From: Helopsaltes ochotensis
Lineage: Eukaryota; Chordata; Aves; Passeriformes; Locustellidae
DNA length: 64,000 nt
Direction: 5' to 3'
NCBI GenBank assembly: GCA_013400155.1
Contig: VXBM01000425.1
Span: 452,216 to 516,215 of the forward strand
The translations under genes were made by a program, and so were the position numbers. How positions within the stretch are numbered: position 1 is the first letter of the stretch; each line of letters begins with the position of its first letter. Shown here one piece after another: positions 50,137 through 60,679 of the stretch. The notes below the pieces were generated by a model. The model saw only the letters and a program-made list of their open reading frames with translations, was not told where the DNA came from and ran no database searches.

Positions 50137-51062
50137 GGGGGCCACTGTATTAAAGGGCACAAATATCCCACACTAGCCCTAAAATGGCTTTCAACTCGAC
50201 CTGTGTGGGTACCACAGTGGTCCCTAGAGAAAGAGAAACTGCATGCCCTTAAATCCCTCGTTAAAGAACAACTAACTCAAGGGCACATAGAACTATCCAC
50301 AAGCCCTTGGAACACCCCAGTATTTTTAATAAAAAAGAAGTCTGGTAAATGGAGGTTGCTCCATGACTTGAGAAAAATCAGTGTAGTCATGGAAAGCACG
50401 GGAGCTTTACAACCTGGTAGACCATTTCCTACAATGATGATTCTGATGGTGGACTTTACTATTCCTTTACACCCAGATGACACCCCAAAGTTTGCTTTCA
50501 TGGTGCCATCCATTACTAATGTTGCACCAGTTGAGTGTTATCAATAGTAAGTTTTCCACAAGGTATGAAAAACAGCCCTGCAATTTGTCAATGGTACGTT
50601 GCTCAGGCAGTACCATCTGTAAGAGAACAATTTCTAGGGGCGTACTGTTACCACTACAGGGGTGATATCCTAATAGCAACTCCAACTAAAAAAGACCTTT
50701 CACAGATTTGGCCAAGCCTGACACAAGCATTAAAAACATTTGGGCTGCAAGCAGCACCAGAAGAAGTGCAACAGCAACCACCCTGGAAGTGTCTTGGACT
50801 CAAAATAACGGATCAGACCATACAGCCACAAACAATTCGACTCTCAACAAAAATTCAAACTTTAAAGTCAAAGCCAGTCATGATTTCTGTTCTGTGGGAG
50901 CTGTGGACAGAACATGCCCCCCTTACCCACTGGTACAAACAGCCAGAAGATGAAGCATTTTCCGCCCTTCTATTAATTGTTTGCCCCCTGATGCACAAGT
51001 CCTGTGCTTATTACATATTTCAGCCTCCTACTGGAAACAGGCTGTCCCAGAGAGCCAGGTGA
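50137..51062 (+). pseudogene. pol pseudogene (reverse transcriptase, 5' part only)
   Basis: The fingers and upper palm occupy the frame of 50092-50547. They include LKWLSTRPVWVPQW, TSPWNTPVFLIKKKSGKWRL from about 50299, LHDLRK, FTIPLHPDD and FAFMVPS. Between LRKI and FTIPL the copy is about ten residues shorter than I expect, which removes or distorts the box with the first catalytic Asp. A frameshift near 50545 leads into the frame of 50535-51062, with FPQGMKNSPAICQWYVAQ, the palm box YRGD in place of YMDD, and the thumb start PWKCLGLKITDQTIQPQ. Similarity fades after about 50873. RNase H and integrase are absent. Confidence 0.92.
50655..50666 (+). other. Mutated RT catalytic box, YRGD
   Basis: The YMDD box of reverse transcriptase coordinates two metal ions. 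Here it reads Tyr-Arg-Gly-Asp within YHYRGDILIA. The Met and the first Asp are replaced, so this copy could not polymerise DNA even if the frames were intact. Confidence 0.9.
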
Positions 51063-52271
51063 GCACTGTGACTGCCTGGAAAGGGAGGGAATCAGCTCCA
51101 TGCTGTAAAACCAGGAGCACAGGGAAACACACCATGGGCTTTACACTAAACCAGTACTGACACGAAACCAGCCCAGCTGCCCAGGCCCACGGACCTGTAC
51201 CCTCTCCTGGGAAGCTGCACTCAGCACAAATCCCTTTTCCAAGAGAAAACAGGGATACTCCAACTTGACAGCTAAAAAACCCAGCATTACAGAGAAGATG
51301 ATCTACCTAGTTTTTCTCAGCAGGGAGAGCCTGGTTTGAATTAATTCTACTAATTCATATCATCAGCTTAACACAGCATTTTCTCCACTGAGGCTTAGAT
51401 CACCTTTTTCATCAGCAAAATTAGCTGATTTTCTTTTCTTTTGCTTGCAATCAGGATTTCTGCTGATCCAATACATGGGGTTTTGATATATTAAAGCAAC
51501 AAGTGATTTCCAAACAGAGAAGCTCTCAACAGCAACATGATACTTCCCAGGAGCATGTTCTCCTTCCTCAGACTCTTAAGGAGAAATACCACCAGTAAAT
51601 CCATGGAAAAATATTTTAAACATCACAGAGTAAAATACAAATATGGAAGGGAAAAGGAATTGCATTGCAATCATCCTCTTCATTCTCACAGGGTGAAGTT
51701 AAAATAGTATCAGCGTGAAAAGCCCAGCAGCTCATGAGATGTCAGTCATACAACTTACCATTTTTGCTGTTTCCAAAGAAAATTAATCACATTTCATTCT
51801 AAATTTCTTTCACCCTCAAATACTTTAGGAGCAGTGATACAAAGATTATCTCCACCATTACAGAATGCAATTGTAATATTTAATTACTTTCCCTCCTCTT
51901 TCTATGAGAATTAATAAACAAAATTTTGAAGATACACGAGATTTAATTGGCTGGTGATACTGTAGAATATTTGTTTTAGCTTGCACACAGAGATGGCCTG
52001 TTTCAGGTGAGAACCCAAACTCTTCAAACATTTCATTTGCATGACATACTCCAAACCAGTAGTGGTACCAGAGCTTGTCTTTAACAAAGAAGCAGGTACT
52101 ACTCAACCAGATTTCCAAAGATTCAGGACATTTATACTCATTACTTTTCAGAAGAAAAAAGAACTTTTCATAAAAAATTAGATTATATGACAATATGCAG
52201 AGAACACCTAAATATTTCCTGCTTCTACAGCAGAGATTGCTGTGGCTGTTAGGACGTGACAGAGAGATGTT
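51063..52271. other. Non-coding stretch downstream of the provirus
   Basis: No LTR, gene or repeat recognised. A minus-strand frame at 51858-52316 overlaps the next CR1 at its start and has no domain. Confidence 0.5.
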
Positions 52272-52514
52272 CACAGAATCATGGCATGGTTTAGGTTGGA
52301 AGGGCTTAAAGCCCATACCATCCTACCCCTGCCATGACAGATACCTTCGACTGTCCCAGGTTGCTCCAAGCTGTGTCCAGCCTGGCCTTGGACACTTCCA
52401 GGGATCCAGGGGCAGCCACAGCTTCTCTGGGTACCCTGTGCCAGGACCTCCCCACCCTCACAGGGAAGTATTTCTGCCCTCAGGCAGTTTGAAGCCATTA
52501 CCTTGCCCACCCTA
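52272..52514 (-). mobile_element. CR1 LINE 3' fragment
   Basis: Minus strand: CACAGAATCATGGCATGGTT, TAGGTTGGAAGGGCTTAAAG, CTTCGACTGTCCCAGGTTGC, GACACTTCCAGGGATCCAGG, TGTGCCAGGACCTCCCCACC and CTCAGGCAGTTTGAAGCC. The GGGCAGGGACACC part is shortened to GACAGATACC. The 3' octamers are still readable. Confidence 0.94.
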
Positions 52515-55500
52515 AAAAAGACTACAATCAACACCAGATAACTAAAAACTCAGCAACCACCATGAGGGATCTGACTAAAAGGAACAAGACCTTTCCACTG
52601 ACTTTAGGTGGCTTGAGGTCACTTCCTGAGCCTCCAGTTTCATGAACCAAAGACTGTTCTGTGATTTATTTCCAAAGGGATTTTGAAAATGCAGTGCTGG
52701 TGGTGGCACCTCGGGCTGATGTGATGTGAGACACTAGACAGGACTACAGAAAAGCCAGGTTCAATTCTCAGTACATGACTTTCTTGTGTATCTAAAAATA
52801 ATCTCCAGCACTTACCGTAATGGGAAAGTAGCTCAAGCACCTCTGAAGTACAAAAAAAAGCCAGCAATAAGCTCTCCTATTTAATTTTATTTCTGTCTTC
52901 ATGGTTTAAGAGTAAGATCTGCTTTACTGAGCAGGACACAGTAAAAGGCCCTGAGGTACAGGAACAGAGAATTATACAATATTTTGTATGCTCTAAGCAC
53001 AGGTCTGAGCATCATCCCCCTTCTGAAGGTTCACTCCCCTTGCTCTGCCTTAATAAAATAATTTAAAGATGCAACCATTACAACCTAGGCAGTCACCACC
53101 ATCATGTCAAATCACTCTAAACTAACTAATGTAGACGCTGCAGCTACTTCATCAACAAGACCCACTGCTTTGGCGGAAAACGCTGAGGAATAATTACCAC
53201 ACTGATAAAAAAAGCCTTGTTCTCCTGAATTCCTCTCCTCTTCCTACCAGGGCTGGGGGCCGCATCTCCAAATGTCAACACTGACTCTGGCCTAGAGCTG
53301 AGCTCTTTTAAGGACTGCCCCTCTCCCAGAAAAAACAGTGGTCTAAAAAGTCTCTCCTAAAAATGTGAAGCATGTACTTCTTTATTTCAACAGGAAAAGC
53401 ATCAAGGATCTAATACCACCCACTAGTAAGACCTGGAATTTAAGACCTGAATGTCTAATCTTCATTTTTTGTTCTAACACACTTTGATTTCCTTCCCAAA
53501 CTACTTCTTAATCTTTCCTGTGTGCCACCATGAAGGTAGAAATAACCACACCGAGATGGGTCCTGATGCAATTACCTGTAATTGCACATTTGCAGAGTCT
53601 CACCTCCCTTTAGACCCCTTCATTTATCATAACAGCTTGACAACAAAAAGCCCCACAGTCAGTTGACTGGTTATTCCCTAGAAAATTCTTAATAATATCC
53701 ACAAAAGAAATGACAGACCTGGCATCTCCCTCCATCTCCAACTCCATCAATGAATGATGAATACATACACAGCAGCAATTCACCCCTCTGCTCAAACATC
53801 CAGCACAGAATTACCCCACCTCACCTCAGGAAACTCCTTTGACACTGCCTTAATTATACACTCCCCAGTTATGCTGTGAGCTTCTAGCTTCCACCTGGGG
53901 ACCTATCCTTGCATCCTGGTAAGCTTGGCCAAACAGCACGTTTGGGCTGAATTCCTGCCCGCAGAGGAAGAGGAATGCAGCTCCAAGCTGGAGAGGGGTG
54001 GCTGGATGTCCCCGGATGTCTCTGCATCCACACAGAGCCCACAGCCAGCCCCCATCTCGCTTCCAAGGCATTTTTCATCCAAAGAGCTACAGCAGGAACT
54101 ACTTTATGTGCCACTGAGGATAAACTTAACACAGAACAACTGAGCTATGCAGAAGCCAAGGGGCTGAGATGCTGGGGACCTGCTGCTAATGTGTCAGCAA
54201 GGAAACATTTGCCATATGCACGTCTGCTGCTGCTGCGCAATTAGGGGATGCAGCAGTTTCAAGGGGCCTCCTCTTTTTGCAGATGAGCTAGAGAAATAAG
54301 AAATCTTTCTTCACTAACCTGATAACACTTAAATGACAGAATAAGTGCAGAGATGCTGCTCAAAACCACAGGAGGTGACTCACTCATGCTGCTGAGGAGC
54401 GATGCCAGCACAGGCACCCATTCCATGCACGTCTGCCTCTTCCATGGCTGAAACGGCAGCTGCAGTCTTGCTGAAAATCAGCAGGTAAGATTCAAGATAA
54501 GAGCTAACAAAGCAGCTCACTTCAGTCTTAGCTCTTCTGAACAACTGCATAGGGTTCAGTATTTCTCCTGAGGTTTTTTTTATGATTTCCTAATGGTAGT
54601 CCCGTGGAAACAGCACAAGCAGGAACTAAAGGGATGCACACTGCAATCTGTGCTCCCAAAATGACTGCTCTCTCCTGCTTTTGCAGGGTAACTCCTCAGC
54701 ATCAAGGAGAACACAGGAATTTTGGTTCTGAAGGCCACAGTACCTGAATGTTTGTGCTGTTATGGTTTGATCCCAGAGCCCTATTGCCATGTGCTATTCA
54801 ATCTCATACCCTATCCCACAGGTTATCCCCGAGGAGCCCCAGCTGGGAGGTGAGCTGAGAAAGCAGGCTGTGCTCTGAGCAGCAGAGCTTCAGAAACCTC
54901 CAGCCCAGAACAGGGAGCTGGAAAAACACGGGGAGAGAGGAACTGGATTCTGCTCCTGTAAAACCCGTTGTGATGCATTCCCTACTTTCATCCCACCTCC
55001 CCACGCACTACTCAGACACAGGAGCTTCTGGACATCCCTGATGGAGGCAAAAACATTACCTTCAACACAGACTGAGGAGTTTACTCCAGCCCCAGCTTTA
55101 GGCAGTGGCTTTCTCCTTTTATTTAATTTTAAAAAAGTCTTAGAACATCATCAGTTACAGTTCCATGGTGAGATGTTGAATGGATACATCCATAACTAAG
55201 CCTAGACATTCACAAAATAACATCCAAACCATGTTTCAGCCTATGATATAAATAAATGAGCAGCAGGCTGGCCAAAACCAATTGCAGTATTTTCAGTTCA
55301 TGTTAACACAGTTATAACTCAAACACAACCAGCCAGGGCAGAGCTGGATCAGTGGCACAGGAGCAAGGAGGGCTGCACATCTCTCCTCCCACTGATGACA
55401 ACGAGCAGCCAAGTCAGTAACAGACCTCATTAGGATTTAAAAAAACAGAAACCACCTTCTGTTTTTTTTCAGCTACCTACATCTTATTCCAGCTGGTAGC

Positions 55501-57470
55501 ATCCTGTCTCTGTATTTTGACTTAACATTACATTTCCCAAAAGTGACCACAAAAATCATCTGTGTATAGGGAGCTGGGTCCTATTCTCCATTTCATACAC
55601 CCGTACAGTGCTCTTCAGCTTTGAGACACAGTTTAAGCACCTCTTTGAACTCAAAAACCACCATTTAAAATCAATTGTGTATAAAGCACAACTTTATGTT
55701 TCATAGTGCAAACTTTTCCTGGATACTACTTGAATTTATTTAAACCAAATACCATGCAGAATAGTAATGATGAAGCAATTTTGGGTACATAAAGACCACC
55801 CTGAGAGCATTTACACCTTACCCATGAATCCCAGCTCTGCAAAACCTATGCAGACCTGAAGCAAAGGGACACAGCACCCTTTTGGAAAGGTCTGTTAGAT
55901 ATTGAGTTAGCTGTTGGGTTAGATATTGGGTTAGATTCAGCACCAATGCATACAAACACCACACCAGTGCTTCCTGCATGCACAGCATGGATGCAGGGAC
56001 TGCAGAAGGCATTAGATAATGTAAATCATCCTTGCAAAGTGTGTGTGTGCCTTCACATCTCTGCAGGAACAGTGAAGGATATAAACTCATCTGCTCTGTC
56101 CACCACCAAAAACTGAAACTGAAGCTGACCTGGCAGCCAGGAACCACCCAAAACTATTTTGAGTCCTGCTTCCAACTCCGTTTAGGCAGCACACGGAATG
56201 TAATCCATTGAGGAACGAGCAGGAGGGTCACCTGTCAGTCCAACTGTGGGACTGGGAAGCTTCTGGATGCAGGGAGATGAGCTGCTGGCTCGTGGTCCTA
56301 CAGTTGTGAAAGGTTTATCACTGAGCAGGGGCAGGCTGGAGGAAATAATCCTGAAAGCACAGGACAAATGGAGCATTCTCCCACGCCCCCTCACAGCCGC
56401 CCGACCAGACCACACTGGCATTTTCCTGCCAAATCGACACATGAATAGAAGGGGGGGAAAGCCCAGCTGGAAACAGCCTCACAGCAGTCAAAGCAAGGAG
56501 AAAACCCATAGAGAGCAGGGAAAAAAATACACATTCTGCTCAGCTGTAAGAGCAGAGACAAAATGTATTATAAATAATTGAAAAGGCTTCCAAAGACCAT
56601 TGAATACAATCAGTAGGAATTGAAATGTAACAGGATTTTTTTAAAGAATTGTACTGTCAGAACAATACAAATGGCTATAGGATCATAATTCATGTAGAAT
56701 ACCCAGGTCAAAATAGGCCAGAGCAGGCATCCAAACACGCTAAAGCTCTGTAGATATTCCTGCAGTTTTCTCATGAAGAGAAAACTGATGGGGAGAAGAG
56801 TTAATGCAACACTGTTCAATTTGTGAGAGTGGGACAAAATAATACAAGGCCCCTGAAGAAATCAGAAATATGGATTGCAAAAGACTGAGACAACTTTGAA
56901 AAGCAAGGACAATGTGACTGCACAGTCTGTTTGGCTGGCCTTAAGGAGGGACTGAGCAGAGACTGGCTCTGAGAGTATAAATGCATCCCCCAGGCTGGTC
57001 CACCCTTGGACCGTCACTCACACCTGACAGCAGAAGATAACATCCTTAGGCAAGTGAGAATTTCACCCACCATACTGTTCTCATCATCCTGAGGACAACA
57101 CTGTCTCAAAAGTATTTTCCAAGTTCTTCCACTGTACTGCATGCAGATCTCCTTTTTCATGGGGATCAGTTGAGCTGACCCACTAGTTTTGAGTCCTTCT
57201 GCCCACAAGGATTCTCCTTACAATTACTTTTTTATTCAAATGTTCAAATACTGCTCCTTTTCCAATTCCATGTCCACACATCAGGGCCTTAGTTATTACA
57301 CAGTGTCACTAGGTAAGGGGCCAAGGAACATGTACCTCTGTGAGCTACCCACACCGCCACGAAGAATTGCTAACACCTTCAACAGCCTTCTAACTTTACG
57401 TGCTTTGGCCTGCTGATAATTTGGGCAGAAACTACATGAAAACCATCACATTTCAAAGGTGCTTATACTC
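52515..57470. other. Non-coding stretch
   Basis: Nearly 5 kb without a recognised gene or CR1. A 12-bp imperfect tandem repeat lies at 55893-55936. Open frames such as 56246-56581 have no domain. Confidence 0.45.
55893..55936. repeat. 12-bp imperfect tandem repeat
   Basis: About three and a half units of a GTTAGATATTGG-like 12-mer, with alternate units GTTAGCTGTTGG. The minus strand reads as a four-residue periodic frame, LTQY/LTQQ/LTQY. Confidence 0.75.
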
Positions 57471-57606
57471 AAGTGTCCAAGGCCAGGCTGGATGGGGTTC
57501 TGAGCTACCTGGTCTAGTTGAAGGTTTCCCTGCCCAAGGCAGGGCATGGAATGAGATGGGCTTTAAGGTCCATTCCAACACAAACTGTTCTGGGATTCTA
57601 TGATTC
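57471..57606 (+). mobile_element. CR1 LINE 3' fragment
   Basis: Sense: AGTGTCCAAGGCCAGGCTGG, CTGAGCTACCTGGTCTAGTT, GGGCTTTAAGGTCCATTCCA, ending CTGGGATTCTATGATTC. About 135 bp. The final octamers are recognisable. Confidence 0.93.
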
Positions 57607-59082
57607 AACAGCACAGCATCAGTTCAGAATTTCTGAAAGCCTCTCTAAAAGGTTGTCAAGGTTTTATGATCTTCCCCAGGGACTTGTCTCTAAAGTTTTT
57701 TTTAAATCCTGTCATGTTAATTACTTTGGGAAGTGATGCAGTGCTGCCTAAATTCCATTTGTATTTTGTTCCTTCTTTTGTTTTGTTGTTATTTCCCTCC
57801 TTGTGTGCAGCAAGGACCAACGGCAGTAACTTGAGGTCTCTGTGTCCAGCTCTGCAGGTCCAGCAGGACCTTTCCATTGTCCAGGGTCTGTGATTCCCCA
57901 TGACAGAGGCACTTGGACACGGCTGCATCCCATGTTAAAAGGCAGCCATCCAGCAGCTGGATGCTGTTGAGCTCAAAGGCCCCTTTACTCCCATGTTTAG
58001 CTTTCTGCACATGAAAATAGCAGCTGCTTTCCTGAGAGTCAATTCTGAAATATCTTTATGGGCTTTCTCTCTCCCTCTTAGGGTCAAGTGTCAGGAAGTT
58101 CCTTTTTAAAATTAGAAAAAGAGATGTTTATGAAGGCTGAATCAGACTGGCTCTCTTGGATACACTCTAATTATGTTAGGAAAGCAATAGTGAGAGTAAA
58201 TTCAAAAAACATTGAATTGGATATTAAAAAGAAGAAGAAGGAAAAAAAAAAGAAAATGGGAAAGCCAATTGTGCAATGTGGTGGCACCACACAAACCCAG
58301 CTTTGAAACAGTGCAGCTACAGGGCCCCAGGTATAAACCAGTGCCTGTGCAAGGTCCTGCACACTGCACACCTCCCTCCCAAACCCATGCCTGGGATGGT
58401 CATGGCTGCACAAGGAGCCCGTAGCTGGAAGCTGATCGGTGTTATTTGTAAGAAAAACCATTTAACTGAGTCCAGTTCCCTAGAACAGCATTTAACTCAA
58501 AACAACACAACTGTAAATGCTGGTGCCATTTATAGCACCTGTAAATCATCCACTGCTAGAAAACCGATAAACCCAGGCTCAGGAAAATCAGCGTCCAGAG
58601 TAATATGCACCAAACAGCATAAATCCTTCAGTCACTATTACTGTATTTTTCCATCCCCATGTTATATGCAAATTCTGTGCAACTGACTTATAATACTGTA
58701 GCTGAGCAATTATCAATTATACTTTAAACAGACTATTTAAAGGTGCCTTTAGCGCACTGCAAAAAAAATCCTCAGAACAGCAACAGCAGAGAAGCATCCA
58801 CCCCAGAAATAATAACCGGATTCTTCTCTCTTGACTTTGTTTCTCTTCAGTTGCATGTTTTATAATTAAAAATTACACGACAGAGAGCCACTATTTTCTC
58901 ATCTCTGGTGAATCATTTAATACGTATGTCAGTGCCCATAAAAAAACTCTTACTGCATCCAGGTGAAGCTGACATCCTCAAAACTCCAAAGGCTAAATCC
59001 AGAATGTCATTGTGAGAGCTTAAAGCTAAAACAGACCAAGGACAGAAACACTATGTCTGGTTCATCAAGAGCAACCAGTTTC
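57607..59082. other. Non-coding stretch
   Basis: No gene recognised. A purine-rich AAG/AAAAA tract at 58226-58258 creates a Lys-rich open frame on the plus strand. Confidence 0.45.
58226..58258. repeat. Purine-rich A/AAG tract
   Basis: TAAAAAGAAGAAGAAGG followed by ten A bases and GAAAATGG. Low-complexity, strand-asymmetric purine run. Confidence 0.8.
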
Positions 59083-59199
59083 TGTTCAAGGCCAGGTTGG
59101 AAGGGGCTTGGAGCAATCTGGGCTAGTGCAAGGTGTCCCTCCCATGGCAGAGGGCAGAACGAGATGGGGTCCCTCCCAACTCGTTCTAGGATTTTATGA
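59083..59199 (+). mobile_element. CR1 LINE 3' fragment
   Basis: Sense: TGTTCAAGGCCAGGTTGGAA, GGGGCTTGGAGCAATCTGGG, AAGGTGTCCCTCCCATGGCA and TCCCTCCCAACTCGTTC, ending TAGGATTTTATGA. It is short of bases around the GGTCCCTTCC box. Confidence 0.92.
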
Positions 59200-59369
59200 C
59201 AGGTTTTAAAAGATGCTGAAATAAAATGTAAAAATTTTATTTTTTCCTTAATCTTCTTTTCCTCACTTCCCCCTGGCTAAAAGAGAAGCAAAGTCTGAGT
59301 GCTCAGGTTTACCAAAAGTGCTGTTAAGTTTAAAACCAAAAATAAAAAAACTCAGGACGTTCTGCCCAG

Positions 59370-59465
59370 AATATATATTTTTATATATATATATATAATT
59401 ATATTTATATATAATTTATATATAATTATATTATTTATATATTTTATATATATATATATATAATT
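59370..59465. repeat. AT-dinucleotide block
   Basis: About 95 bp composed only of A and T, mostly alternating TA with ATTT and ATAATT interruptions. It can fold on itself as a cruciform or hairpin and is likely to vary in length. Confidence 0.93.
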
Positions 59466-60663
59466 TCACTTTGCTTTCTGACAGGCAGTTTTCTGTAATG
59501 CAACACTCCCTCATTTCCTTACTCTGCTGTGTGGGAACACCTGAGCCCTTCCTATTTATGACACCACCATCACCACCCCTGAAAAGGCTTTTTCAACACA
59601 GTCAGACCCAGTGCTTGGCTGGAAACCTGCCACAGGAACTCACAAGGAATCCAAGCAGTACAAGAAGCAGTTTTGATAAGGAATTAGGTGAAATCAGCTT
59701 TGTGTTGCACCAATATCATCCTGCTTCCCCACAGAGGGATTATGGGAAGTGATTACTTACTGAGATGGAAGAGACCCTCTAAAGTCCACCAAAACATCAG
59801 AGAAGGAGAGAAATGCCATGGGAAGATGGGAAGAAGTTGCCTAGCAGCTCTCTTATCCTGATGGCCAGCTGGGTGAAAGAAGTTGAAAGCATAAAGGTGA
59901 AAGAATTAAACATAGAAGCTTTGTCTTCTCCAAGGTCCTCAGCTGACCTGAGTCACATTACTCAGATGGTTTTTGATGGGCTAGGTCAGCCTCTGCCAGC
60001 TGCAGATGCAGGGCAAAAATAACAGGAATCAGCAGCTAGCCAATGAAGAAATAAAGCAGCAGAAACCTTGGGAAGGCAGACGTGATCACCTTCAGGATCT
60101 ACACAAAGCAGCCACTTGTATTTCCATACCCAAATGCCAACAATTTCCTCCCAAGCAGCCCAAAAACTGAGTTTCCGAGCAAGCACCAGAGATCAAACTT
60201 TAAATACAGCGAAGATGCCAAATCAGGTCCAGCAATTCCTGGGGCATTTGCCAGCCAGCACCAGCTGGGATGGAGGCTGTAACCCCAACAGCTTGGTTAA
60301 TCCTCTCTTTTTAGGCAATAAAAAGATCTTGTACAGTCCTCTGAATTCAAAGAAAAAATGATAATGTTAAGTTAAAATATGACAGGAGGAATGATGTGGG
60401 TGCTCACAGATCCCAGGCTTTACAGCAGCTTCAGCCTGGGCAACATACAGATCCCCCAGCTGAGATCCAACAGAACAAGGGAGTTACTTGATGCAAATGA
60501 GTGTTTCTGTAGATACAGTGTTTTAAAAAGAGAAATAGAAGTATTGCTTTTTGCTATTACTTGACACAGAAGATCAATCTGCATGTAACCGGTGGATTTC
60601 AGTTTATATATAACTGATAAAAGTGTAATGGAACATTAATCTTCATTTGGGGTTAAGTACCTT

Positions 60664-60679
60664 GGGGGGGGGGGAGGGG
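60664..60679 (+). repeat. G run
   Basis: Eleven G bases, A, then four G bases and further G/A sequence. A possible intramolecular G-quadruplex or simply a homopolymer tract. Confidence 0.75.

Larger units (their letters stand above)
47696..51062 (+). mobile_element. Betaretrovirus-like endogenous retrovirus fragment (ERVK type)
   Basis: About 3.4 kb of a provirus in viral order: gag, then a pro region with dUTPase and protease, then the start of pol. The domain order, with a dUTPase-like segment ahead of the aspartic protease, and the style of the capsid and RT sequences point to the betaretrovirus-like ERVK group common in birds. The element is dead, with stops and frameshifts in every gene. 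No RNase H, integrase, env or LTR is recognisable. The 5' limit is uncertain within about 47540-47700. The 3' limit lies between 50873, where clear RT similarity ends, and about 51062. Confidence 0.9.

Noticed and set aside
55914..55935. GGGTTAG motifs resembling telomere repeats
   Set aside because: The period is 12 bp and the ATATT between them is not telomeric. No TTAGGG run is present.
59757..59800. GAGATGGAAGAGACCCTCTA as another minus-strand CR1 end
   Set aside because: The resemblance stops after a few bases. No octamers precede it and no CR1 body follows.
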